Source of the DNA: Chloroflexota bacterium
Lineage (GTDB): Bacteria; Chloroflexota; Dehalococcoidia; JACVQG01; JAHKAY01
Length of the DNA stretch: 62,445 nt
Assembly: GCA_018825785.1 (NCBI GenBank)
Contig: JAHKAY010000037.1
Location: forward strand, 1-62,445
Reading direction: 5' to 3'
Position 1 is the first letter of the stretch, and the number at the start of each line of letters is the position of its first letter. A program made the position numbers and the translations under genes. The notes beneath the pieces were generated by a model. It had not been told where the DNA came from, did not search any database, and saw only the letters and a program-made list of their open reading frames with translations. Shown piece after piece: positions 1 through 7,780 of this stretch.

Positions 1-318
1 CCCTTAAAGCAAGGGCTGAACGAATGACCCCGCCGATGTATGGCCGATAGCTGACCCCCTGGGGCATATAGCAGTTGAACGGGGGCCGTAGCAAGCCGAA
101 TAGGTATGCCAATACCGAAAGGCCAATACCTCTAGGTGAAGGTGAAGAGACTAACTGGGAAGGACGCCTCTTTCCGGGAAGCCGAAAGCCCTATTCAGGG
201 ATAGCGTCAACATAGTGGACTAGCCGAAAGGCAAGCCGAAAGGTGAGCCGAGGGAAAGCCGAAAGGCAAGCCCTTCACTAGAGAATAGGGGAGGAAAGTA
301 TATTTTCTCGCTCTAGTG
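1..318 (+). ncRNA. Group I self-splicing intron (left end cut by the window)
   Basis: Reads as a group I intron core. P3 is GTTGAACG (74-81) with CGTCAAC (205-211), one bulged A. P4 is GGCC (84-87) with GGCC (121-124). P5 is GGTAT (103-107) with ATACC (112-116). The stretch GAAGGTGAAGAGACTA (138-153) closely resembles the J6/7 and P7 5' strand of the Azoarcus tRNA-Ile intron, and ACTA (150-153) can pair with TAGT (213-216) for P7. Three or more GCC-GAAA-GGC tetraloop hairpins follow (223-232, 235-244, 258-267), as in P9 extensions, then CACTAGAG (276-283) pairing with CTCTAGTG (310-317). The downstream exon is coding. P1 and the 5' splice site are probably left of the window; the 3' splice site is a guess. 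The P7 3' strand is not canonical, so activity is uncertain. Confidence 0.68.
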
Positions 319-321
319 GGA

Positions 322-387
322 CTAGACCGCACGCTCTACGCCCACAAGCTGGGCGGGGTGGAGCTGGAGGCCGTGGGCCAAATCTGA
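322..387 (+). CDS. C-terminal exon of an intron-interrupted phage-like gene
   Basis: An open frame follows the intron-like RNA and ends with TGA at 385-387; it reads LDRTLYAHKLGGVELEAVGQ then I and stop. The next gene's Shine-Dalgarno GAGGAGG begins four bases later, so this looks like the end of a co-transcribed gene. Too little protein is visible to name it. The neighbouring ORFs suggest a phage or mobile element. Confidence 0.4.
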   Translation, partial: LDRTLYAHKLGGVELEAVGQI

Positions 388-401
388 AAAGAGGAGGCCC
401 A

Positions 402-461
402 ATGCCCAAGAAAACCGATACCACTACCCCAGGCTACATCTCAGCCCTGCTCCAGCCCTGA
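402..461 (+). other. Likely true 5' end of the next gene, ended by an in-frame TGA
   Basis: ATG at 402 sits 6 bases after a strong GAGGAGG ribosome site and is in frame with the ORF at 501-899, but codon 20 (459-461) is TGA. The codons either side read LLQP and PERTAD. The ORF's own first start, GTG 501, has no ribosome site. TGA is a normal stop in neighbouring genes (for example the formate dehydrogenase catalytic gene), so this is best read as a nonsense mutation, a readthrough site, or a sequence error. Confidence 0.5.
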
Positions 462-500
462 CCCGAACGCACCGCCGACAGGCGAAGCTGGAGTATCCCT

Positions 501-899
501 GTGTTCGGGGTGTGGGTTCCCTTCTTCACCGCCACCAACACCGAAGGGCAGACCCGCATATCCCACGAGGCCCTGGGAGCCCCTGTGAGGCTCGCCAGGG
601 AGAAGGACGGCTCCGCCAAGATAGCGGACAACGGCAGGCCCGTGCTGCGCCTGGTCAAGGAGTTCAGCGACCAGGTGCGGATGGTGCGGGAGAACTTCCA
701 GGCGGGGCTTGTCTCCTACGCCGAGAATGTCCAGCGGGCGATGCCTGACGCCTACAAGGCCCAGTCCGACGCCGCCAGGAAGAAGGGCGAGGTCATCTAC
801 CAGATGGATACCAAGGTTTTGACCGAAGCCCTGGCGGTGGTGGAGAAGGCCGAGGCCGAGCCCGCCAGGGACGCCGAGCCCGTCGCAGTCCCCGCCTAA
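501..899 (+). CDS. Phage-like hypothetical protein (possibly 5'-interrupted)
   Basis: Open frame of 132 residues; not a family I can name. It is polar with an Ala/Glu-rich C-terminus, predicted mostly helical in its second half (EFSDQVRMVRENFQAG onward), with no signal peptide or membrane segment. It follows the intron-containing gene and precedes another orphan on the same strand, all ending at one strong terminator, so the set looks like one transcript. The better ribosome site lies at ATG 402, separated from this frame by a TGA at 459, so the functional product may be longer by 33 residues or absent. Phage origin is inferred only from context. Confidence 0.55.
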   Translation: MFGVWVPFFTATNTEGQTRISHEALGAPVRLAREKDGSAKIADNGRPVLRLVKEFSDQVRMVRENFQAGLVSYAENVQRAMPDAYKAQSDAARKKGEVIYQMDTKVLTEALAVVEKAEAEPARDAEPVAVPA

Positions 900-956
900 A
901 GGAAAACTGGCCCACGGCTCCAGCTCCACCCCGCTCAGCAGAAAGGAAGGTGGACT

Positions 957-1463
957 ATGAGGGCATTACCTTTGTGGTCCACCCCCGAAAGGCAGGCGTT
1001 TCTCGTCCAGCACTTCCTCCAGTCGGGAGGCCGGTTTCTCCTGGAGCTGGGAACTGGCCAACTTGTTGACCCCTACGCCGAGATGGTGATAGAGGTCTGG
1101 AAAGCCGAGGACAGGGAAGAGCGGGAGGAAAGCTGGAGGCGGGAGAAGAGGATGCTTCACTCCCTCCCCGAGATACTCAGGCGGGGGCCGTTTGACAGCA
1201 TCGCCAGGGAGATATACCTGGCGGAACGCCCCCTCTGGAAGATAGAGGCGGTGGGGGTGGGGGCCTTCACCTTCAGGCGGGTGGCGAAGGTGGAGATACC
1301 CGCCCTGGAGAAGGTGATATGGGTTGACCTGGCGGGGGTGGAGATAAGCAAGAACGCAAGGCGGAAGTTAGTCCGCTACAAGAAAGGCAAGCTCCCCAGG
1401 GAGCTTGAGGAAAGCATCTTTGCCCGCTGCCAACGGGCCGTAGCACAATACCTGGCCAGCTAG
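957..1463 (+). CDS. Hypothetical protein of a phage-like module
   Basis: A 168-residue protein with an ATG after AAAGGAAGG. It is strongly charged: a Glu/Arg-rich helix at about residues 44-66 and a Lys/Arg-rich C-terminal third. No signal peptide, membrane segment or catalytic motif is visible, and I do not recognise the family. It is the last gene before the terminator at 1482-1533, so it closes the short transcript that begins left of the window. Confidence 0.6.
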   Translation: MRALPLWSTPERQAFLVQHFLQSGGRFLLELGTGQLVDPYAEMVIEVWKAEDREEREESWRREKRMLHSLPEILRRGPFDSIAREIYLAERPLWKIEAVGVGAFTFRRVAKVEIPALEKVIWVDLAGVEISKNARRKLVRYKKGKLPRELEESIFARCQRAVAQYLAS

Positions 1464-1481
1464 GGAATAAATAGCTGTCCA

Positions 1482-1533
1482 GCCCCCCAGGGGTTTCACC
1501 CAACGGTGGAGCCTCTGGGGGGCCTTTCTTTTT
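1482..1533 (+). terminator. Rho-independent terminator
   Basis: GCCCCCCAGGGG (1482-1493) pairs with CCTCTGGGGGGC (1512-1523) with one G-U pair, an inner CACC/GGTG stem continues the helix, and CTTTCTTTTT follows. It separates the phage-like module from the formate dehydrogenase operon. Confidence 0.85.
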
Positions 1534-1662
1534 GCCCATCCGCATGACCACCATGACCACCATTCTGACCCCTGTCCAGGCCGCAGGCGACGGCGCAGCG
1601 GCACGCCTGGAGGCGTTCCTGCCCCTCACCCGGGCTGTGGCCCGTCACTGGGCCCGCAGGCA

Positions 1663-1716
1663 TTCACCAGTTGTTACCTTCTGTTTACTGACATATTCAC
1701 CAATCCGCTTCACAAT
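1663..1716 (+). promoter_or_regulatory. Promoter with four 11-bp direct repeats (formate dehydrogenase operon)
   Basis: TTCACC (1663), TTACCT (1674), TTACTG (1685) and TTCACC (1696) start exactly 11 bases apart, the spacing of binding sites for OmpR/PhoB/PhoP-type response regulators. CTGACA (1688-1693), 17 bases, and CACAAT (1711-1716) make a plausible -35/-10. The 19-base core at 1684-1702 recurs with two mismatches upstream of the hdr operon at 36781-36799. The rest of 1534-1841 holds no gene I recognise; an open frame at 1532-1741 looks spurious. Confidence 0.45.
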
Positions 1717-1841
1717 GGAAGTGTGTGAGCAGATTCACTAGCGCTCCTGTCTTGTGGCACTTGCGAAATCAGGCATCCCCATTTTAGTGCAGCGGCTGGG
1801 GTGCGGTCGCCGAATTGGTAGTCTGAAGAGGAGGTTGAGCT

Positions 1842-4800
1842 TTGCATATCTCCAGACGGCAATTTCTGAAGCTGGGCGCGGGTGTCGGCGGCATATCTGC
1901 GCTCGCCGGCCTCACCGGGAGGCAGAGGAAGGCGCTGGCCGCCGTGGCGAAGAGGGCCAGCAAGCAATGGGGCAAGGAGACCACAACCGTGTGCCCCTTC
2001 TGCGGCTCGGGCTGCGGCTTCATCGTTGGCACCGAGGGCGGCAAGCTCGTCAACCTTGAAGGAGACCCCGACCACCCCATAAACGGCGGGGCCGCCTGTT
2101 CAAAGGGCGCGGCTCTCGCCCAAGTCCACAACAACGAGCGCCGGCTGAAAAGCGTGCTCTACCGGCCGCCCGGCGGGACCGAGTGGCAAGTGGTGGAATG
2201 GGATTGGGCGCTGGACCGAATCGCGGCCAGGATAAAGAGCACAAGGGATTCGTATTTCACGGAACGTGACGACCAGGGGCGGCTGGTGAACCGCGCGGAG
2301 GCCATCGCTTCCCTCGGCGGGGCCGCCCTGGACAACGAAGAGTGCTACACGATAAGCAAAGCGATGAGGGCGCTGGGCGTCTGCCGGATAGAGCACCAGG
2401 CCCGCCTGTGTCACTCAACGACCGTCACCAGCCTGGCGGCCTCATTCGGTCGCGGGGCGATGACCAACCACTGGAACGACATCGCCAACTCCGACTGTAT
2501 CCTGGCTATTGGCGCGAACCCGGCCGAGAACCACCCCGCATCGTTCCAATGGATCAACAAGGCCCGGGAGAAGGGCGCGATTCTCATAAGCGCAGACCCC
2601 CGCTTCACCAGGACGTCGTCGAGGGCTGATATCTACTGCAAGTTCCGCTCGGGGACCGACATAGCGTTCATCGGCGGCATGATCAACTACGTGATAAACC
2701 AGATGGAGCGCTACCCCCAGGAATTCAACATGGCCTATGTCACCGAATACTCCAACGCATCCTTCCTGGTCCGGAAGGACTTCCAGGGCCCTGGAGACCT
2801 GGACGGGCTGTTCTCAGGCTACGCCGAGGCTACCCGCGCCTACGACCGGACGACCTGGGACTACGAGAGGGGTGATGACGGGTGGCCCAAGAAGGACCCC
2901 ACTCTCAAGGCGCCCAACTGCGTCTTCCAGCTGCTCAAGAAGCACTTCGCACGCTACGACATCGACACCGTCTGCAATATCACCGGTACCCCCAAGGACA
3001 CATACCTGGATGCAGTGAAGACCTTTGCCGCCACAGGCAGTGCAACGAAGGCGGGGACCATCCTCTATGCCATGGGCACCACCCAGCACACGGTGGGCAC
3101 CCAGAACATCAGGGCCTACGGGATACTCCAGTTGCTGCTGGCCAACATCGGCATTTCCGGCGGCGGCATCAATGCCATGAGAGGGGAGTCCAACGTCCAG
3201 GGCTCCACCGACCATGCCATGCTGTGGAATGTCCTCCCGGGGTATCTGGCTGTCAACCGGGTGGAGGATACGACGCTGGCGCAGTACACAAAGAAGCTGA
3301 TTCCAAGCGCCAACGACTCTACGGCCGCCAACTGGTGGCAGAACAGCCCCAAGTACGTCGTGAGCATGCTCAAGGCCTGGTACGGCGAGCATGCAACGAA
3401 GGACAATGAGTTCGGCTATAACTACCTCCCGAAGGTGGCAAGGGCCTACGACCACATGGCCATCTTCGAGGAGATGTCCAAGGGAGACGTCAAGGGGTTC
3501 CTGCTCTGGGGACAGAACCCGGCGGTCGGGGGCCCCAACTCCACGCTTGAGCGCCGCGCACTGGAGAACCTCGAGTGGATGGTCGCAGTGGACCTGTGGG
3601 AGACCGAGACTGCCGCCTTCTGGAAGAGGCCGGGCGCGGACACTGCTGCTATCAAGACCGAGGTCTTCCTGCTTCCGGCCGCTGCCTCCTACGAGAAAGA
3701 GGGCAGCATAACCAACAGCGGGCGCTGGGCCCAGTGGAGATACAAGGCGGTCGAGCCCCCCGGCCAGGCCAGGGCAGATCTGGATATCTTGACGGGACTC
3801 GTCCACAGGCTCAAGGACCTTTACGCCGTGGAGCCCGGGCCCAACGCCGAAGCCATCCTGAATCTCACCTGGGACTACGGCGACCCGCCGGACCCCGCCA
3901 GAGTGGCGAAGGAGATCAATGGGTATGACCTCGCCACCGGCAAGCTCATGGGCTCCTTCGCCAACCTCAAGGACGACGGGACCACGAGCTCCGGCAACTG
4001 GATCTACTGCGGCTCCTTCCCCGAGGCAGGGAACCTCATGGCTCGCCGCAGCCTCAATGACCCCACGGGGATGGGAATGTACCCTGAATGGGCGTGGTCC
4101 TGGCCGGTCAACCGGCGCATCATCTACAACAGGGCCTCGGTGGACCTCAACGGCCGCCCCTGGAACCCGGACAAGCCCGTAATCTGGTGGGACGAGGCCC
4201 AGAAGAAGTGGATGGGAGATATCCCCGATGGGGGCCAAGCCCCGATCGCCACCGATCCCGAGCACATCTCGCGGCCTTTCATCATGAAGCCGTCGGGTCA
4301 CGCTTCGCTCTTCTGCCACCGCATACTGGCTGACGGGCCGCTGCCGGAGCACTACGAGCCCTGGGAGAGCCCGATAGACAACCCGCTATCGCGGACCCAG
4401 TTCAACCCGGCGGCAGTGATCTGGAAGGGTGACCTGAACCCGCGTGGTGACTCCAGGCGGTACCCGATTGTCGCAACCACCTTCCGGCTCTCCGAGCACT
4501 GGCAGGCGGGGCAGATGACTCGAAACCTCCCCTGGCTCGTGGAGCTCTTCCCGGAGATGTTCGTGGAGGTATGCCATGACCTCGCCATGGAGAAAGGGAT
4601 CAAGGACGGGGACCGGGTCACACTTGTCTCGGCCAGGGGCATTATCGAATGCAACGCCGTGGTGACTCACCGGCTCCAGCCGCTCCAGATTAATGGCCGG
4701 GTGGTGCACCAGGTAGCTCTCCCCTGGCACTGGGGCTACATGGGACTCGCGACGGGGCCGAGCGCCAACCTGCTGACCCCGCACGTTGGAGACGCTAACA

Positions 4801-4904
4801 CGATGATGCCCGAGTTCAAGACCTTCCTCTGCAATGTGGAGAAAGCTCCGAGCCAGGTAGCAAGCAGCACAGTCGAAAAGGGCCGGCCGCAGGTTTGGGG
4901 GTGA
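1842..4904 (+). CDS. fdnG: Formate dehydrogenase catalytic subunit, cysteine type, Tat-exported
   Basis: Molybdopterin oxidoreductase of 1020 residues, the usual FdnG length. It oxidises formate to CO2 on the outer face of the membrane. The TTG start follows GAGGAGG by a good spacing. A twin-arginine signal (SRRQFLKLG, residues 4-12) is followed by the [4Fe-4S] cysteines 51, 54, 58 and 86. The motif matching E. coli NQARVU-H reads HQARLCHS, so the metal ligand that is selenocysteine in FdnG is Cys190 (TGT) here; GRGAMTNHW and DPRFTRT follow as in the family. The Fe-S and membrane subunits and FdhE and FdhD follow in one operon. A different substrate cannot be excluded, but the FdhE/FdhD context argues strongly for formate. 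Confidence 0.9.
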   Translation: MHISRRQFLKLGAGVGGISALAGLTGRQRKALAAVAKRASKQWGKETTTVCPFCGSGCGFIVGTEGGKLVNLEGDPDHPINGGAACSKGAALAQVHNNERRLKSVLYRPPGGTEWQVVEWDWALDRIAARIKSTRDSYFTERDDQGRLVNRAEAIASLGGAALDNEECYTISKAMRALGVCRIEHQARLCHSTTVTSLAASFGRGAMTNHWNDIANSDCILAIGANPAENHPASFQWINKAREKGAILISADPRFTRTSSRADIYCKFRSGTDIAFIGGMINYVINQMERYPQEFNMAYVTEYSNASFLVRKDFQGPGDLDGLFSGYAEATRAYDRTTWDYERGDDGWPKKDPTLKAPNCVFQLLKKHFARYDIDTVCNITGTPKDTYLDAVKTFAATGSATKAGTILYAMGTTQHTVGTQNIRAYGILQLLLANIGISGGGINAMRGESNVQGSTDHAMLWNVLPGYLAVNRVEDTTLAQYTKKLIPSANDSTAANWWQNSPKYVVSMLKAWYGEHATKDNEFGYNYLPKVARAYDHMAIFEEMSKGDVKGFLLWGQNPAVGGPNSTLERRALENLEWMVAVDLWETETAAFWKRPGADTAAIKTEVFLLPAAASYEKEGSITNSGRWAQWRYKAVEPPGQARADLDILTGLVHRLKDLYAVEPGPNAEAILNLTWDYGDPPDPARVAKEINGYDLATGKLMGSFANLKDDGTTSSGNWIYCGSFPEAGNLMARRSLNDPTGMGMYPEWAWSWPVNRRIIYNRASVDLNGRPWNPDKPVIWWDEAQKKWMGDIPDGGQAPIATDPEHISRPFIMKPSGHASLFCHRILADGPLPEHYEPWESPIDNPLSRTQFNPAAVIWKGDLNPRGDSRRYPIVATTFRLSEHWQAGQMTRNLPWLVELFPEMFVEVCHDLAMEKGIKDGDRVTLVSARGIIECNAVVTHRLQPLQINGRVVHQVALPWHWGYMGLATGPSANLLTPHVGDANTMMPEFKTFLCNVEKAPSQVASSTVEKGRPQVWG

Positions 4905-4908
4905 TAAG

Positions 4909-5706
4909 ATGGCAAAAGCTCTGCTCATAGATGTCACCAGGTGTACGGGGTGCCGCGGGTGTCAGGTGGCCTGCAAGCAGTGGAACGAGCTTCCGGGCGA
5001 GAAGACGTCCGTCAGCACCTCTTGGACCAACCCCAAGGAACTCAGCGCCTACACCTGGACGCATGTGGACTTCCGCGAGGTGCCCAACCGGGCAGGCCAC
5101 CCCACCTGGAACTTCGTCCACAAGAGGTGCTTCCACTGCCTGGAACCCGCCTGCGTGTCCGCGTGCCCCGTGGGCGCACTCCAGAAGACTGAAGAGGGCC
5201 CGGTCACCTATGATGCCGCCCGGTGCATGGGCTGTCGCTACTGCATGGTGGCCTGTCCCTTCAGCATACCCAAGTTCACCTGGGACTCGGCCCAGCCGGT
5301 CATCGCCAAGTGCACGTTCTGCGCCGACCGCCTTGCCGATGGCCAGGAGCCGGCCTGCGCCAAGACATGCCTCACAAACGCTATTCAGTTCGGGGAGCGC
5401 GATGAGCTTATCGCGGAGGCCCAGGGGAGGATCCAGGCCACGCCGGGCCGCTACGTCAACTACATCTACGGCAAAGACGAAGCCGGCGGCACCAGCGTGA
5501 TGTACCTGGCCGGAGTCCCCTTTGACCGCCTTGGCTTCAAGACAGACATCTCCCTTGAACCGTACCCGGAGCGCACCTGGGAGGCCCTGTCCAAGATCCC
5601 CTGGGAGGTGCTGGGCGTGGCCGCGGTAATGAGCGGCACATGGTGGATTATCCAGCGCCGCGAGAAGAACGGGGCGAACAGCATCTCCAAGAAGGCGAAG
5701 AGGTAG
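4909..5706 (+). CDS. fdnH: Formate dehydrogenase Fe-S subunit (four-cluster ferredoxin type)
   Basis: A 265-residue ferredoxin-like protein that would pass electrons from the catalytic to the membrane subunit. Four cysteine groups are visible: CTGCRGCQVAC (from residue 12), CFHCLEPACVSACP, CMGCRYCMVACP and CTFCADRLADGQEPAC with CAKTC, enough for four [4Fe-4S] clusters as in FdnH/HybA. A hydrophobic segment at about 230-246 (VLGVAAVMSGTWWII) looks like the single C-terminal membrane anchor of FdnH. There is no signal peptide, as expected if it is carried through Tat with the catalytic subunit. It starts four bases after the catalytic gene's stop. Confidence 0.9.
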   Translation: MAKALLIDVTRCTGCRGCQVACKQWNELPGEKTSVSTSWTNPKELSAYTWTHVDFREVPNRAGHPTWNFVHKRCFHCLEPACVSACPVGALQKTEEGPVTYDAARCMGCRYCMVACPFSIPKFTWDSAQPVIAKCTFCADRLADGQEPACAKTCLTNAIQFGERDELIAEAQGRIQATPGRYVNYIYGKDEAGGTSVMYLAGVPFDRLGFKTDISLEPYPERTWEALSKIPWEVLGVAAVMSGTWWIIQRREKNGANSISKKAKR

Positions 5707-5709
5707 AAG

Positions 5710-6894
5710 ATGAAGAGCATTGCGGATCCCAAGCAGGCGGAAGTCCGGCTGAACACTCCGGGGACCTGGCTGCTGGTAGCGCTGGTCGTGGTGGGAGTGT
5801 CAGTAGCGGCGCTGCGGCTGGCCACCGGCCTGGGCGCGACAACGAACCTCAGCGATGGCGTGCCCTGGGGCCTCTGGATCGGCTTCGATGTCGTCGCCGG
5901 CGTTGCCCTGGCCGCCGGAGGGTTCACTCTGGCAGCTATTGTGTACATATTCGGCCTCGAGAAATACAGGCCGGTTGTGAGACCGGCGATTCTCACGGCG
6001 TTCCTGGGCTACATCTTGGTGGCGGTTGGCATAGTGCTGGACATCGGGCGGCCATACCGCATCTGGCACCCCATCGTGTTCTGGCAGGAGCACTCGGTGA
6101 TGTTCGAGGTTGCCTGGTGCGTCATGCTCTACCTCTCTGTGCTGGCCCTCGAGTTCAGCTCGAGCATCTGGGAGAAGCTGCGCTTGGCCAGGCTGGTGAA
6201 TTTCATGCGCATGATCATCATACCCCTGGTGATTCTGGGCATCACACTGTCCACCCTTCACCAGTCCTCGCTGGGCTCCCTCTTCCTCATCACCCCGGAG
6301 CTCAGCCCACTGTGGTACACGTCCCTGTTGCCCTACCTCTTCTTCATCTCCGCGGTGGGAATAGGCCTGGCGATGGTCATCTTCGAGTCCTTTATCAGCG
6401 CGAAGGTGTTCAAGCAGGGGCTGGAGATGAAGGTACTGACGGGGCTGGCAAGGGCGGCTGTCTTTGTCTGGGTGGGCTACTTGGCCATCAGGTTCTGGAA
6501 CCTCATTGCGACCGGCAGGTTGTGGGATTTCACCTGGAACGCCCAGGGGGCGTTGTTCCTCGTAGAGACGGGCGTTGGCATGGTCCTCCCGGTGCTGATT
6601 CTCTCCATCGCGCGGCTGAGGAACTCTCCCGGATGGCTATTCGGCGCAGCCTCGCTGCTTATTGGCGGGGCCGTACTGAACCGGCTCAATACGAGCCTGC
6701 TTGGCTTCCCCAACACCTGGCAGGTTGGCTACTTCCCATCGTGGATGGAGTTCGCCGTCACCATCGGCCTGGTCTCAGCTGCCCTTCTCGCGTTCAAGCT
6801 CGCCGTCAAGTACACAGCCGTGTTCGCGGCATATGCGCACAAGCCCTCGACGCCCGGCCTCAAGAGCGCCGGGGCGGTCGTGGAAGCGGAGTAG
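5710..6894 (+). CDS. nrfD: NrfD/HybB-type membrane subunit of the formate dehydrogenase
   Basis: A polytopic membrane protein of 394 residues, the NrfD/HybB/PsrC quinone-reacting subunit, with about ten hydrophobic segments. After the first comes the loop GATTNLSDGVPWGLWIGFDV, typical of the family. It would move electrons from the Fe-S subunit to menaquinone. It replaces the haem b-containing FdnI of E. coli; I see no paired histidines suggesting haem. It starts three bases after the Fe-S gene's stop, so the three subunits are surely co-expressed. Confidence 0.88.
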   Translation: MKSIADPKQAEVRLNTPGTWLLVALVVVGVSVAALRLATGLGATTNLSDGVPWGLWIGFDVVAGVALAAGGFTLAAIVYIFGLEKYRPVVRPAILTAFLGYILVAVGIVLDIGRPYRIWHPIVFWQEHSVMFEVAWCVMLYLSVLALEFSSSIWEKLRLARLVNFMRMIIIPLVILGITLSTLHQSSLGSLFLITPELSPLWYTSLLPYLFFISAVGIGLAMVIFESFISAKVFKQGLEMKVLTGLARAAVFVWVGYLAIRFWNLIATGRLWDFTWNAQGALFLVETGVGMVLPVLILSIARLRNSPGWLFGAASLLIGGAVLNRLNTSLLGFPNTWQVGYFPSWMEFAVTIGLVSAALLAFKLAVKYTAVFAAYAHKPSTPGLKSAGAVVEAE

Positions 6895-6901
6895 GAAGGG
6901 A

Positions 6902-7780
6902 ATGACCGAAGTGCTCCCGCGGTTGGAACAGGAGATGGCGCGCTACGTCCGGCTCTTCCCTGAGATGCAAGAGGTGGCGGGAATGCACGCAGACATCTTC
7001 CGGTTCCAGGAGGACCTCAAAGCACGGCTGGGATCGGTGGAGCCCGCCGACCCCGCCCGCTCAATGGAGAGGCTGTCCCGGTGCGGGCTGCTGCTGGAAG
7101 AGGGAGCGCCGTCCGTGCCCCAGGCCCTCCTGCGCGAAGCTGCCCGTTCCCTGGCGATGATATGGCAGAAGTGGAACGAGGATTTCTCGGCTGAAAGTCT
7201 CCTGGGAGCCAGGCAGATGAGCGAGGAGCACCTGCCGTCGCTCGTCCATGAGCTGCGAAACCACCCCGGTTCCGCCCTCGCGAAGCTCTCAGAGGAGACC
7301 GGCCTGGAGCAGGCGGGCCTCGCGTTCTTTATGCGTACGCTGATGACGCCTTTCTATGAGCGCGAGGCCTCGAGATACCGCGAGTTGCTGCGGGGATTGT
7401 CATGGCGCTCCGGCTCATGCCCTGTCTGCGGCAGCCCCCCGGGGATGGCACAGATACGCAGAGACGGCAGGAGGATGCTGCACTGCTCGCTCTGCCGCAC
7501 CGAGTGGGAGTTCCAAAGAATCGGCTGCCCTTTCTGCAGGAACACAGAACAGGACAAGCTCCGGTACTTCCACCTCGAGGGCGACCCCGGCCACAGGGTG
7601 GACGTCTGCGAGAAGTGCCGGAAGTACGTCAAGACCTCCGACGGCAAAATGCTGCCGCAGCCGCTTACCCCGCAGGTTGAAGTCATGGCCATGCTGCCCC
7701 TAGACTGCCTCGCGGAAGAAGAGGGATACAGCCCGGGCGACAGTGGACAGTGTCCGCAGCGGGCAGCCCGGGCGAGCTAG
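6902..7780 (+). CDS. fdhE: FdhE-like formate dehydrogenase accessory protein
   Basis: About 292 residues from ATG 6902, which has GGAAGGGA just upstream; a longer frame to 6701 runs into the membrane gene. The C-terminal half carries the rubredoxin-like CxxC pairs of FdhE: CPVCG, CSLC, CPFC and CEKC, with the family phrase LHCSLCRTEWEF. FdhE is needed for assembly of periplasmic formate dehydrogenases in E. coli, possibly protecting the iron-sulfur site before Tat export. Its 3' end overlaps fdhD by 31 bases, so the two are translationally coupled. Confidence 0.85.
   Translation: MTEVLPRLEQEMARYVRLFPEMQEVAGMHADIFRFQEDLKARLGSVEPADPARSMERLSRCGLLLEEGAPSVPQALLREAARSLAMIWQKWNEDFSAESLLGARQMSEEHLPSLVHELRNHPGSALAKLSEETGLEQAGLAFFMRTLMTPFYEREASRYRELLRGLSWRSGSCPVCGSPPGMAQIRRDGRRMLHCSLCRTEWEFQRIGCPFCRNTEQDKLRYFHLEGDPGHRVDVCEKCRKYVKTSDGKMLPQPLTPQVEVMAMLPLDCLAEEEGYSPGDSGQCPQRAARAS

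Noticed and set aside
1-318. Group II intron or a CRISPR array, because of the repeated GCCGAAAGG
   Set aside because: No domain V hairpin and no regular repeat-spacer spacing; the repeats are GAAA-tetraloop hairpins of a group I-like RNA.
1532-1741. Short frame with an integrase-like feel at its start
   Set aside because: No catalytic residues, no ribosome site, and it runs across the repeat-containing promoter of the formate dehydrogenase operon.
2403-2414. Selenocysteine site in the formate dehydrogenase
   Set aside because: The codon at the expected position is TGT (Cys), and no SECIS-like hairpin is needed.
2814-4352. Long reverse-strand open frame of 512 codons
   Set aside because: Lies opposite the formate dehydrogenase catalytic gene; a codon-bias shadow in high-GC DNA with no family resemblance.
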